A stretch of DNA of 64,000 nucleotides, from positions 39,703 through 103,702 of the forward strand of contig JAIQFQ010000009.1 in NCBI GenBank assembly GCA_020073245.1, written 5' to 3'. The notes beneath the pieces were generated by a model that did no database searches, was not told the DNA's origin, and saw only the letters and a list, made by a program, of their open reading frames with translations. This DNA is from Terriglobia bacterium (GTDB lineage: Bacteria; Acidobacteriota; Thermoanaerobaculia; Thermoanaerobaculales; Thermoanaerobaculaceae). Below, piece after piece: positions 51,536 to 59,500 of the stretch; position 1 is the first letter of the stretch, and every line of letters starts with the position of its first letter. The translations under genes were made by a program, and so were the position numbers.

Positions 51536-52246
51536 GTGCCCGGCCGGGTCATCGTCTGCGGTGATCTGCCCGACCGGTACGAGGCCGAGCGGCTGCTCGC
51601 CGAACATCAACCCGGGCTGCACCTTGACAGCGTGGCGCGGCCGTGGGAGATGGTCGAGCGAGCGATGTCGGGAAGCTACGACGTCGCGCTGCTCCTCAAG
51701 GGACCGATCGCGGCGCACGAGGCGAGGCTGGAGGGCGTGGCGGGCTTGCGCCGCAACGGGTTCACGGGCAAGATCCTGGCCGGCGGGGCTTTTCTCACCG
51801 AGAAGCAAGACGCGGTGCGCGCCGGCGCCGACTACGCCTTCGATCCCGACAGACAGGCGCTGGAGCGGGTCGTCGGCGCCGCGCTCGTAAGACCAGCGGT
51901 CGCCGCCGACCACCCCTATCTGAGGTACCTCGTGGTCGGGGAGTGGGCGCGGTCGGTCGCCTATGCCGCGGAGCTCCCGACACCCCCAACCGACATCCTT
52001 CTCGCGGCCACGTCGTGCCACACCGGCGCCGCGTTCTGGAGCACGCTGGCGGCGTACGTGAGGGCGAACCCCTCAATGCGCTGCGTCGTGGTGGAAGACG
52101 ACGGCGGGGTGGACGCGCGGACCGAGGCTCTCGCGACAGGAATCCAGCCGTACGTTGTCCTGGAGCAGGAGGGGCTGGGCAAGGTGACGGAGTTGGTCCG
52201 GAGGTTCCTCCGCGAGTCCTGGCTCGCCACCGTGACGGCCGCCTGA
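51536..52246 (+). CDS. Receiver-like protein lacking the phospho-acceptor, with extra C-terminal domain
   Basis: The 236-residue protein starts at GTG 51536. Residues ~1-115 have the alternating strand/helix order of a CheY receiver (RVIVCGDLPDRYEAERLLAE...YDVALLLKGPIAAHEARL...GKILAGGAFLTEKQDAVRAGADYAFDPD), but the acidic pair and the phospho-acceptor Asp are missing (ALLLKGP where LLLD.. is expected). The C-terminal ~115 residues are unrecognised. This is probably a pseudo-receiver. It is cotranscribed with the mini-ferritin. Confidence 0.6.
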   Translation: MPGRVIVCGDLPDRYEAERLLAEHQPGLHLDSVARPWEMVERAMSGSYDVALLLKGPIAAHEARLEGVAGLRRNGFTGKILAGGAFLTEKQDAVRAGADYAFDPDRQALERVVGAALVRPAVAADHPYLRYLVVGEWARSVAYAAELPTPPTDILLAATSCHTGAAFWSTLAAYVRANPSMRCVVVEDDGGVDARTEALATGIQPYVVLEQEGLGKVTELVRRFLRESWLATVTAA

Positions 52247-52260
52247 TCCTGACGCCAACT

Positions 52261-52400
52261 GAGAGTGAAGAGTCAAGAGTTGAGAGTTGAGAGTTGAGAG
52301 TTAACGACAATGACGTCCAAGGGTGCACTCGTTTCGTCACGGCACTGAGCCGGGCCGGTGTCTTCCAACTCTTCACTCTTCACTCTGGACTCTTAACTTC
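52261..52400. repeat. GAGTTGA/ACTCTTC long inverted short-word repeat
   Basis: The left arm is GAGAGTGAAGAGTCAAGAGTTGAGAGTTGAGAGTTGAGAG with a 7-nt period. The right arm CCAACTCTTCACTCTTCACTCTGGACTCTTAAC is the rough complement. The two are 60 bases apart. Confidence 0.7.
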
Positions 52401-52471
52401 GGCCGTTAGGCTCTGAAACGTGAGCGCCTTCTAACGCCGAAGTGCGCTTGTTCGTGTTCGTCACATTCTCT

Positions 52472-52480
52472 TGGTAGAAT
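52472..52480 (+). promoter_or_regulatory. Extended -10-like TGGTAGAAT before ptb-buk
   Basis: It fits TGnTAnnnT, 53 bases before ATG 52534. No clear -35 box. Confidence 0.4.
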
Positions 52481-52533
52481 TATTGGGTGGAGCAGTCTGC
52501 TCCTGTGCTCCCAGGCCGGAACGGGAGGTTCGA

Positions 52534-54747
52534 ATGTTCGACATCGAGGCGTCGCTGGACCGACAGATCCTGGCGGTCCCGCGCAACCGGCCGACCGTCA
52601 TCTTCATCGAGCCGCTGGACCCGCGTGTGCTCGAAGCGGCGTGCTACCTGACGCGCTTCATCCGGCCCGTCTTCCTGGCGAAGGAGGACGCCGTTCGCCA
52701 GGTCGCTGCGCGCGACCTCGGCCATGTGGACCCCAACCGGCTCGAATTTGCCTTCTCGGAAAGTGCCTTCCTCGACCTCGCGGCCCAGGAAGCACTCGTC
52801 GAAGAGTTCATGAACGACTACCTCGAGAGCTGCCGCGAGGGAGGCCAAGGGAGGACACCGGCAGAGGCGCGCCGGTTCGTCTCGACCTCGGCACACTTCG
52901 GGATCTGTGCGGTCCGGCTGGGCCACGCGGACATGGTCGTCGGCGGCGCCACGCACGAGCCGAAGGACTTCTTCCGGCCGATGGTGCGGGCGCTGACCCA
53001 CCGGTACATGCCGTGCGAGGCGGGAGTGTTCGTCCTCCCGGACGACCACCCGGACACGATCTTCCCGCACAACATCGTGGTCTTCGGGGATGTCGGGGTA
53101 ACCGCGACCATGACGCCCGAGGCGCTGGCAAACGTCGCAGTAGGGACGTGCGCCATCGCACGGGACCTCATCCCCGACGACGTGCTGCCGGAGATTCACG
53201 GCGCCATCGTGTCGTACTCCCACCGCGGCTCCGACGAAGGACCGTCCGCGGAGCTGGTGCGGCGGGCCGCGGAGTTGATCCCTGGAGTCCTGGCGGAGCG
53301 CGTTCGGCGTGGTAGGCGCTACGCGTCCATCAAGATCGAGGCCGAGGTCAAGGTGAGCGTCGCGCTGTCGCAGCGGTCCGCGACCTACTACAAGGCGGGC
53401 GCGCAGGCGGGGTGGACGGGCGGCACCAACGTCATCATCTGCCCAAACCTCGACATGGGGAACCTGCTCTACCACCTCTACGCCACGCGCTACCCGACCG
53501 CGAAGAAGTTCGCGGTGATGTTCGGTCTTCAGTTCCGGGGCGTGGACCTTGCAATGGACTGCACGCCGGAGGACGTACGGCTGGCGGTGAAGGCCTCCGT
53601 CCTGCGACTGCATCGATTCGGCGCATGGAAGCAGACACCGAAAGACACCCTTTTCCGCAGGCATCGGGTGCTCGCCATCAACCCCGGCTCGACCTCCACC
53701 AAGATCAGCGTCTACGAGGGCGAGCAGGAGAGCTTCACCGTCGAGCTGCAACACCCTGCGGCCGAGCTCGCGCCGTTCGAGGGAAAGCCGATCACGGAGC
53801 AGTTTGCGTTCCGTAAGGAGGTGATCGGGAAGGAACTCGCCGGTCACGGGCTCTCGATGGGGGAGATCGACGCCGTCGCGGCGCGAGGCGGTCTCCTGAG
53901 GCCTATCTCGCACGGCACCTACCGGGTCAGCGAAGCCATGACCGCGGAGCTCAGGGCCGGGGTGCTGGGCGAGCACGCCTCGAACCTCGGAGCGCTGATC
54001 GCCAACGAGCTGGTGGCCGGGACCGGCAAGCCCGCCTACATCGTCGACCCAGTCGTCGTGGACGAGGCACCCGAGCGGGTGAAGATCGCGGGGATCAAGG
54101 CGATCCGGCGCAAGGTGATAAGCCACGCGCTGAACCAGATCGCCACGGCCCACCGCTACGCGGAGGAGAACGAGACGTTCTACGAGAAGGTCAACGTGAT
54201 CGTCGCCCACATGGGGGGCGGTATCTCGATCGGCGCTCACAAGAAGGGCCGCTACATCGACGTCAACAACGCCCTCGACGGCGAGGGCCCCTTCACGCCT
54301 CAGCGCTCGGGTACCCTTCCGGTCGGCCAGCTCATCGACCTCTGCTTCTCCGGCAAGTATGCCAAGGAGGAGTTGAAGAAGCTCAACAAGGGACGCGGAG
54401 GCCTCATCGACCTGCTGGGCACGGCCGATCTGCGCGAGGTGGAGCGTCGGATCGGTGCCGGTGAGAGGGAGGCCGCGGACGTGTTCGAGGCGATGGCCTA
54501 CCAGATCGCCAAGAACATCTCGGCCCTCGTGCCGGCGTTCGACGGCGAGCCGGTTGACCGCATCCTTCTGACAGGCGGTATGGCGCGCTCGCAGAAGCTG
54601 GTGGCTGCGATCACGCAGTTCGTCGCCGCGGTGGGTTGCGGCGTGACGGTCTATCCTGGCGAGAACGAGATGCTGGCCCTCGCGAAGGGGGCGCTCCGGG
54701 TGCTCGACCACAAGGAGGCCGCGCGCGACTACAGGCCGGAGGCTTGA
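52534..54747 (+). CDS. Fused phosphotransacylase (Pta/Ptb-like) and butyrate kinase
   Basis: The 738-residue protein has two enzymes in one chain. ATG 52534 follows GGGAGG; the track ORF starts 21 codons earlier. Residues ~1-370 are a phosphotransacylase-like domain (ADMVVGGATHEPKDFFRPMV, NVIICPNLDMGNLLYHLYA), which converts acyl-CoA and phosphate to acyl phosphate. Residues ~377-738 are butyrate kinase: VLAINPGSTSTKISVYEGE, VIVAHMGGGISIGAHKKGR, RSGTLPVGQLIDLCFSGKY and ILLTGGMARSQKLV, making ATP from acyl phosphate. A direct fusion would channel acyl phosphate. I know of no characterised case. Confidence 0.9.
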   Translation: MFDIEASLDRQILAVPRNRPTVIFIEPLDPRVLEAACYLTRFIRPVFLAKEDAVRQVAARDLGHVDPNRLEFAFSESAFLDLAAQEALVEEFMNDYLESCREGGQGRTPAEARRFVSTSAHFGICAVRLGHADMVVGGATHEPKDFFRPMVRALTHRYMPCEAGVFVLPDDHPDTIFPHNIVVFGDVGVTATMTPEALANVAVGTCAIARDLIPDDVLPEIHGAIVSYSHRGSDEGPSAELVRRAAELIPGVLAERVRRGRRYASIKIEAEVKVSVALSQRSATYYKAGAQAGWTGGTNVIICPNLDMGNLLYHLYATRYPTAKKFAVMFGLQFRGVDLAMDCTPEDVRLAVKASVLRLHRFGAWKQTPKDTLFRRHRVLAINPGSTSTKISVYEGEQESFTVELQHPAAELAPFEGKPITEQFAFRKEVIGKELAGHGLSMGEIDAVAARGGLLRPISHGTYRVSEAMTAELRAGVLGEHASNLGALIANELVAGTGKPAYIVDPVVVDEAPERVKIAGIKAIRRKVISHALNQIATAHRYAEENETFYEKVNVIVAHMGGGISIGAHKKGRYIDVNNALDGEGPFTPQRSGTLPVGQLIDLCFSGKYAKEELKKLNKGRGGLIDLLGTADLREVERRIGAGEREAADVFEAMAYQIAKNISALVPAFDGEPVDRILLTGGMARSQKLVAAITQFVAAVGCGVTVYPGENEMLALAKGALRVLDHKEAARDYRPEA

Positions 54748-54749
54748 AG

Positions 54750-54770
54750 ACAGGGCGTAGGGCACAGGGA
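54750..54770. repeat. AGGGCACAGGG short repeat before ptb
   Basis: CAGGGCGTAGGGCACAGGG lies between ptb-buk and the separate ptb, close to its ribosome site. Its complement matches the GCCCTGT/GCCCTGA repeat at 28674. Confidence 0.5.
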
Positions 54771-54780
54771 ATCAGGAGGG

Positions 54781-55704
54781 ATGATGAGGCCGATTCGGAC
54801 GCTCGAGCAGCTCGCGGAAGGGGTCAAGGGCGCACCGGCCCGCCGTGTCGCGGTCGCCGCCGGGCACGATGAGAACACGATCGAGGCCGCGGCCCGCGCG
54901 GCGAGCGAGGGGATCGCGAAGGTGATCCTGGTGGGGGACGCCCCCCGCATCGAGGCGCTCTGCAAGGAGCTCAAGCTCGACATCGGTGTCTTCTCGGTCA
55001 TCGACGAGCGCGACGAGGCGAAGGCAGGGGCAAAGGCGCGCGACATGGTGCGGGAGGGCGAGGCCGACGTCCTGATGAAAGGGCTCATCGGCACCGACAA
55101 GTACATGCACCTGATCCTGGACAAGGAAAGGGGATTGCTGCCCGCAGGGGCCGTCCTGACACACATCACGGTCCTCGACATCCCGGCGTACCAGAAGACC
55201 CACGGCAAGCTGCTGATCGTCTCCGACGTCGCGGTCATCCCGGCGCCGGACCTGCCGACCAAGGTCAAGATCGTGGGGTACGCCGTGGACGCAGCCCACT
55301 CGTTCGGGATTGAGCGGCCAAAGGTCGCGCTCCTTGCCGCCAACGAGAAGGTGTCCGACAAGATGCCGGCGACCACGGACGCCGCGATCATCTCCAAGAT
55401 GGCCGAGCGCGGGCAGATCAAGGGCGCGATCGTGGACGGGCCGCTGGCCCTCGACGTGGCGCTCTCACGCGAAGCCTGCGAGATCAAGGGGCTTGCCTCG
55501 ATCGTGGAAGGCGACGCGGACGTGCTGATCTTCCCTAACATCGAGACCGGCAACGTCTTCTACAAGGGCGCCACGCTTCTCGGCGGCGCGAGCCTGGCGG
55601 CGGTCGTGGTCGGCACCTCGGCACCGTGCATTCTCACAAGCCGCGCGGATTCGGAGGATTCGAAGTTTTACTCGATCGCCCTCGGCTGCCGCCTCGCCAA
55701 GTAG
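54781..55704 (+). CDS. ptb: Phosphate butyryltransferase
   Basis: The 307-residue enzyme interconverts butyryl-CoA (or a branched acyl-CoA) and the acyl phosphate. The start is ATG 54781 or 54784; AGGAGG directly precedes both. Features of the family are VILVGDAPRIEALCKEL, EADVLMKGLIGTDKYMHLIL, VALLAANEKVSDKMPATTDA and FPNIETGNVFYKGATLLGGA. Full-length, without a fused kinase. It follows the fusion gene by 33 bases and is in the same transcript, so the cell carries two phosphotransacylase domains and one kinase in the operon. Confidence 0.93.
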   Translation: MMRPIRTLEQLAEGVKGAPARRVAVAAGHDENTIEAAARAASEGIAKVILVGDAPRIEALCKELKLDIGVFSVIDERDEAKAGAKARDMVREGEADVLMKGLIGTDKYMHLILDKERGLLPAGAVLTHITVLDIPAYQKTHGKLLIVSDVAVIPAPDLPTKVKIVGYAVDAAHSFGIERPKVALLAANEKVSDKMPATTDAAIISKMAERGQIKGAIVDGPLALDVALSREACEIKGLASIVEGDADVLIFPNIETGNVFYKGATLLGGASLAAVVVGTSAPCILTSRADSEDSKFYSIALGCRLAK

Positions 55705-56000
55705 AAGGCGACGCCGGCGTCGGACCTCTCGCGGCGTTGCGCTTCGGCGGCTCGCATGCTCACGTAGCCTCCGGCTACGCTCCGCTGCGGCCGCCTCGGG
55801 CGCCTTGCATCTGGCCCACTCTCGGCAGCGCGGCTACGTGCCGTAGGCCCTGGCCCTGCTTTTGGTGCTGTGCCGTGTCCGTTCTCGGACCGCGAGCCAC
55901 GGTCCGCGGAGCACAGGTATTGCCAGAGGGGGGGCACGAAATGAGAGCGGCGGGAGGGTGGTTGCAACGGTCAGCCGAGTGGCGCCAGGAGAGGTAAAGC
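55705..56000. repeat. Gene-free spacer with GC hairpins and GGTCCGCGG repeat
   Basis: CGTAGCCTCCGGCTACG (near 55756-55785) and TACGTGCCGTA (near 55832) are hairpins. Degenerate GGACCGCGAGCCACGGTCCGCGG (55871-55912) belongs to the GGACCACG family. I see no gene in this stretch of 296 bases. The track ORFs here lack ribosome sites and domains. Confidence 0.5.
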
Positions 56001-56450
56001 GTGAGGCGACTGATTGGGCTTCCTGTCGATCCGGGTGGACTTGAGGCGGGGTATGTGCTGTTCATTAGACTCGCAGCCGGGCTGATCTTCCTGACGCAGG
56101 GCGTGCTGAAGTACACCGATCCAAAAATGGGGGTGATCCGGTTCACACACATTGGGTTTCCGTACCCGGGATTCACCGCGCATCTTGTTGGCGGCTTCGA
56201 GATCGTCTGTGGTCTGCTGGTGTTGCTCGGGTTGTTCACGAGGCTCGCCACCATTCCGCTGCTCGCCGTCATCTTGACCGCGATCGGGACCACGAAGATC
56301 CCCGAGTTGGTCCGCCCGGGCCAGGGCTTTTGGTTCATGGTCAGCGACGCCCGAACGGACTTCGCGATGCTGTGCTCCCTGCTGTTTCTGCTGTGCTCGG
56401 GGGCGGGCCGGTGGTCGATCGACGCCGCTCGGCGCGGCGATGCGCGCTGA
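56001..56450 (+). CDS. DoxX-family membrane protein
   Basis: The 149-residue protein starts at GTG 56001 behind AGGAGAGG. It has four helices; the first is LFIRLAAGLIFLTQGVLKYTD, followed by the family motif HIGFPYPGFTAHLVGGFEIVCGLLVLLGLFTRLATIPLL. Its length and PYPGF...GGFEIVCG segment fit DoxX/SURF4-like proteins, often linked to thiosulfate oxidation or redox defence, though many have no known function. It is monocistronic. Confidence 0.88.
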   Translation: MRRLIGLPVDPGGLEAGYVLFIRLAAGLIFLTQGVLKYTDPKMGVIRFTHIGFPYPGFTAHLVGGFEIVCGLLVLLGLFTRLATIPLLAVILTAIGTTKIPELVRPGQGFWFMVSDARTDFAMLCSLLFLLCSGAGRWSIDAARRGDAR

Positions 56451-56472
56451 TCCTCGCCGCGGACGGGGTCAT

Positions 56473-56504
56473 TCTCGGACCACGGACCACGGACCACGGT
56501 CTTC
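56473..56504. repeat. GGACCACG tandem repeat after the DoxX gene
   Basis: TCGGACCACGGACCACGGACCACGGTCTTCC has three or more copies of the 8-nt unit. It lies between the DoxX gene and the converging aminotransferase gene. Confidence 0.7.
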
Positions 56505-56529
56505 CGGTGCCCCGACCCCTGGCCCCGAT

Positions 56530-57708
56530 TCAGTCTCTTCGGACCACCTCGGGGAGCAGGTGCGAAAGCGCATGCACGAGAGCATCCACGTCGGCCTCCG
56601 TGTTGTAGGCCTGGATCGAGACGCGGATGTAGGAGCCTCCGTTCCATGCGAACGTCGGGACCTCGATCGAGAACTCGTCCCAAAGGCGGCGTTGGAGCGC
56701 CTCGTGGTCACAGGGGGGGAGCGCCATGGTGACCATCTGGACGAACCATTCCTGGCAGTCGGGCGAAACCGGGGCCTGGCCGGTGATCTTGTCCACGTCG
56801 CGGCGGGCGGCGCGGGCCAGATCGTGGCAGGCGCGGCGGACGGTCGGCCAGTCGTGCTCGTGCAGGAACTCGATGGCGGCCGGAACCGAGAGATAGGCCG
56901 CGACGTCGCGGGTGCCCTGCCACTCGTGCTCGTCCACGAATCTCGAGGGCCCGGGGCGCTCGCTGTGCCACCCCCAGCTCACGACGAGCGGTTCCATGAG
57001 GGGCTGCACCTCCCGGCGAGCGTGGAGAAACGCAGAGCCTTTTGGAGCGTTCATCCATTTGTGGCAGTTGCCGGCGTAGAAGTCGGCGCCGAGGGCGGCG
57101 AGATCCAGAGGGAGCTGACCGGGAGCGTGCGCCCCGTCGATCACCGTGAGAATCCCGCGCTCGCGGGCGCGGCGCACCAGTGGGGCCACGGGGAACACCA
57201 GCGCGGTGGTCGAGGTGAGATGGCTCATGAAGAGGACTCTGGTCCGAGGGGTGACGCCGGCCCAAACGGTCTCGGCGACCTGCTCCGCCGATTCAACGGG
57301 GAGCGGCACAGGCTGTCGGACGTATCGGGCGCCCTGCTTGTCGCAGATGAAGGTCCATGTGCGGTCGAGGGCGCCGTACTCGTGGTCGGTGGACAGGATC
57401 TCGTCGCCGGGCGCCAACCGGAGGGAGCGGGCGACCGCGTTGAGCCCGGTCGTGGCGTTGGGCACGAACACGAGGTCGTCGGGATCCGCGCCGACGAAGG
57501 CGCCGAGCGACTCGCGGGCGGCGCGCATGAGATCCGGGAACCGGCGCCCCAGGAACTCGACCGGCTGTTCCTCCAGCGTGCGCTGCCAAGCCTGATAGCG
57601 CTCGAAGACCGGGCGCGGGCACGCCCCAAACGAACCGTGGTTCAGGTACGTCACGCCGGGTCTCAGGATGAAGATCTCGCGCATCCGGGAAGGGCGGGCG
57701 TCAGGCAT
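56530..57708 (-). CDS. Class V aminotransferase (isopenicillin-N-epimerase-like)
   Basis: The 392-residue PLP enzyme starts at ATG 57708. It opens RPGVTYLNHGSFGACPRPVFERYQ, has VFVPNATTGLNAVARSL, the PLP-binding Asp in TVIDGAHAPGQLPLDL, and the Schiff-base Lys in NCHKWMNAPKGSAFLH near residue 210. It is an aminotransferase of the CefD/CsdA-like subgroup, whose members act as epimerases, desulfurases or transaminases. Which activity it has is not clear. It lies alone on this strand. Confidence 0.88.
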   Translation of the reverse strand: MPDARPSRMREIFILRPGVTYLNHGSFGACPRPVFERYQAWQRTLEEQPVEFLGRRFPDLMRAARESLGAFVGADPDDLVFVPNATTGLNAVARSLRLAPGDEILSTDHEYGALDRTWTFICDKQGARYVRQPVPLPVESAEQVAETVWAGVTPRTRVLFMSHLTSTTALVFPVAPLVRRARERGILTVIDGAHAPGQLPLDLAALGADFYAGNCHKWMNAPKGSAFLHARREVQPLMEPLVVSWGWHSERPGPSRFVDEHEWQGTRDVAAYLSVPAAIEFLHEHDWPTVRRACHDLARAARRDVDKITGQAPVSPDCQEWFVQMVTMALPPCDHEALQRRLWDEFSIEVPTFAWNGGSYIRVSIQAYNTEADVDALVHALSHLLPEVVRRD

Positions 57709-57764
57709 CCGGGTACCGATGCTGTCCGGTCGGCACAGACTTGGACAGAGGGTCGATCCGCCGC

Positions 57765-59465
57765 TCAGTACCCCGCCGCAAAGCCATCCTTCCGCGACTC
57801 GCTGGCGCCGAAATAGACGCCGGTGACGGGGTCCCGCCAGATCGCCTGGTAGCCGCCGAAGACGATGCCGTTGGACTCGACGAGCTTGTGGCCGCGCTTC
57901 AGCAGCGCCTGGCGGACTTCCTGCCGGACGCCCGATTCCAGGCTGAGGACGCCTCCGCTCGTCATCGCAGTGCCGGTGGGCTCGCTGTCCTCGGTGTGGT
58001 AGAAGCGCGGGGCGTCGCCGGCCTCCTGCAAGTTCATCGCGAGGTCGACCAGGTTGACAACGACCTGGGCGTGGCCCTGCGGTTGCATGTCGCCACCCAT
58101 GACGCCGAACGCCATCATCGGCCTTCCGTCCTTCCCGAGGAAGGCGGGGATGATCGTGTGGAACGGTCGCTTACCGGGGGCGAGCACGTTCGGGCTCCCG
58201 GCCTTGAGCGAGAACAGGGCCCCACGGTCGTGGATCCCGAACCCCAGCTCAGGGATGACATAGCCGGAGCCGAACCCCGTGTAGTTGGACTGAATCAGGG
58301 CGACCAGCATCCCGCGTTCGTCCGCCGTGACGAGGAACGTCGTGTCGCCTCGCTGCAGCGCGGGGTTTCCGGGCTCCACCGACCTGGCGGCGCGCGCCAT
58401 GTCGATCCGAGCCGCCTGCTTCGCCGCGTACCCCTTGTCGAGCAGCGCGGCAACCGGCGCCGGGAAGAACGCCGGGTCGGCGTAGTACCTGGCCCTGTCC
58501 GCGAACGCGAGCTTCTTGGCCTCCACCAGCACGTGCCAGAAGTCCGGGTTGTCGCGTCCCATGCCTTTGAGGTCGAAGCGCTCGAGGATGTTGAGCAGTT
58601 CGAGTGCCGCGAGGCCCTGGCCGTTGGGTGGCAGTTCCCATACCGTGGTTCCGCGGTAGGTGGTGGAGATCGGCTCCTGCCACTCGCTGGTGTGCCGGGC
58701 GAAGTCCTCCATGGCGAAGAAACCGCCGACCTTCTTCGAGTACGCCACGATCTTCTCGGCGATCTCTCCCCGGTAGTAGACATCGCGCCCGCCCGCCGCC
58801 AGCAGCTCCAGGGTGTGGGCGAGCGCCGGGTTTGCAAACGGCTCGCCCTCCGCGGGGGCCCTGCCTCCCGGCAGGAAGACCTCGGCGAATCCCGGTTTGT
58901 CCTTGAAGCGAGCGACGCTGCGGGCCCACGAGCCGGCAATGATCTGGGGCACGGGAACGCCTTCCCGGGCATAGGCGACGGTGGGAGCGAGGAGCTCCTT
59001 CATGGGGGTCCGCCCGAAGCGCTTGTGCAGCTCAAACCAGGCGTCGGCGCAGCCGGGGACGGTCCAGGCGTAGGGGGAGTAGATAGGAATCGTTCCGTCC
59101 TTTTCCGGGGGCACCTTGTCGGGGGTCAGGGCGAGAGGTGCGCGGCCGGAGCCGTTGAGCCCGTATAGCTTCCCCGTTGCAGGGTCCCAAACCATGGCGA
59201 ACAGGTCGCCGCCGAGGCCGCACGAGACCGGCTCCATCAGCCCGAGAGCCGCGTCCACCGCGATGGCGGCGTCCACGGCGCTGCCGCCGCTCCTGAGCAC
59301 CTCGAGCCCGATCTGAACGGCGAGCGGGTGGGCGGCGGCCACCATCCCGTGACGTGCCACGGTGACGGAGCGGGTCGCGAACGAACGTCCTTCCGGACGG
59401 TCTGCGGCGCCACCCGGGCCGGCCGCCGCGATCGCTACGAGTGCCACAACCACGAGTGGTCGCAT
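57765..59465 (-). CDS. ggt: Gamma-glutamyltranspeptidase
   Basis: The 566-residue N-terminal-nucleophile hydrolase cleaves gamma-glutamyl bonds (glutathione) in the periplasm. The signal peptide is VVVALVAIAAAGPGGA. SCGLGGDLFAMVWDPATG is the substrate pocket. The autoprocessing Thr is in QRGDTTFLVTADERG near residue 375, which cleaves the precursor into two subunits. MAFGVMGGDMQPQGHAQVV follows. The size is typical. It is divergent from the hybrid kinase gene; the 35-base gap holds that gene's -10-like AGCTAGAAT. Confidence 0.93.
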   Translation of the reverse strand: MRPLVVVALVAIAAAGPGGAADRPEGRSFATRSVTVARHGMVAAAHPLAVQIGLEVLRSGGSAVDAAIAVDAALGLMEPVSCGLGGDLFAMVWDPATGKLYGLNGSGRAPLALTPDKVPPEKDGTIPIYSPYAWTVPGCADAWFELHKRFGRTPMKELLAPTVAYAREGVPVPQIIAGSWARSVARFKDKPGFAEVFLPGGRAPAEGEPFANPALAHTLELLAAGGRDVYYRGEIAEKIVAYSKKVGGFFAMEDFARHTSEWQEPISTTYRGTTVWELPPNGQGLAALELLNILERFDLKGMGRDNPDFWHVLVEAKKLAFADRARYYADPAFFPAPVAALLDKGYAAKQAARIDMARAARSVEPGNPALQRGDTTFLVTADERGMLVALIQSNYTGFGSGYVIPELGFGIHDRGALFSLKAGSPNVLAPGKRPFHTIIPAFLGKDGRPMMAFGVMGGDMQPQGHAQVVVNLVDLAMNLQEAGDAPRFYHTEDSEPTGTAMTSGGVLSLESGVRQEVRQALLKRGHKLVESNGIVFGGYQAIWRDPVTGVYFGASESRKDGFAAGY

Positions 59466-59480
59466 TGGTAAGTCCCCCGG

Positions 59481-59489
59481 AGCTAGAAT
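59481..59489 (+). promoter_or_regulatory. -10-like AGCTAGAAT close to the hybrid kinase start
   Basis: TAGAAT ends 11 bases before ATG 59501, so the transcript would have a very short leader. No Shine-Dalgarno sequence is apparent. Confidence 0.3.
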
Positions 59490-59500
59490 AGACCAGGTCG

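Noticed and set aside
52405-52440. GTTAGGC and TTCTAAC near each other upstream of ptb-buk
   Set aside because: They resemble integron core sites but in the wrong order for attC, with no paired arms. The first position of TTCTAAC also breaks the RYYYAAC pattern.
52480-54765. 761-codon minus-strand ORF opposite the ptb-buk gene
   Set aside because: It is a shadow of the plus-strand gene caused by high GC and third-position bias. No ribosome site or domain, and the plus frame has clear catalytic motifs.
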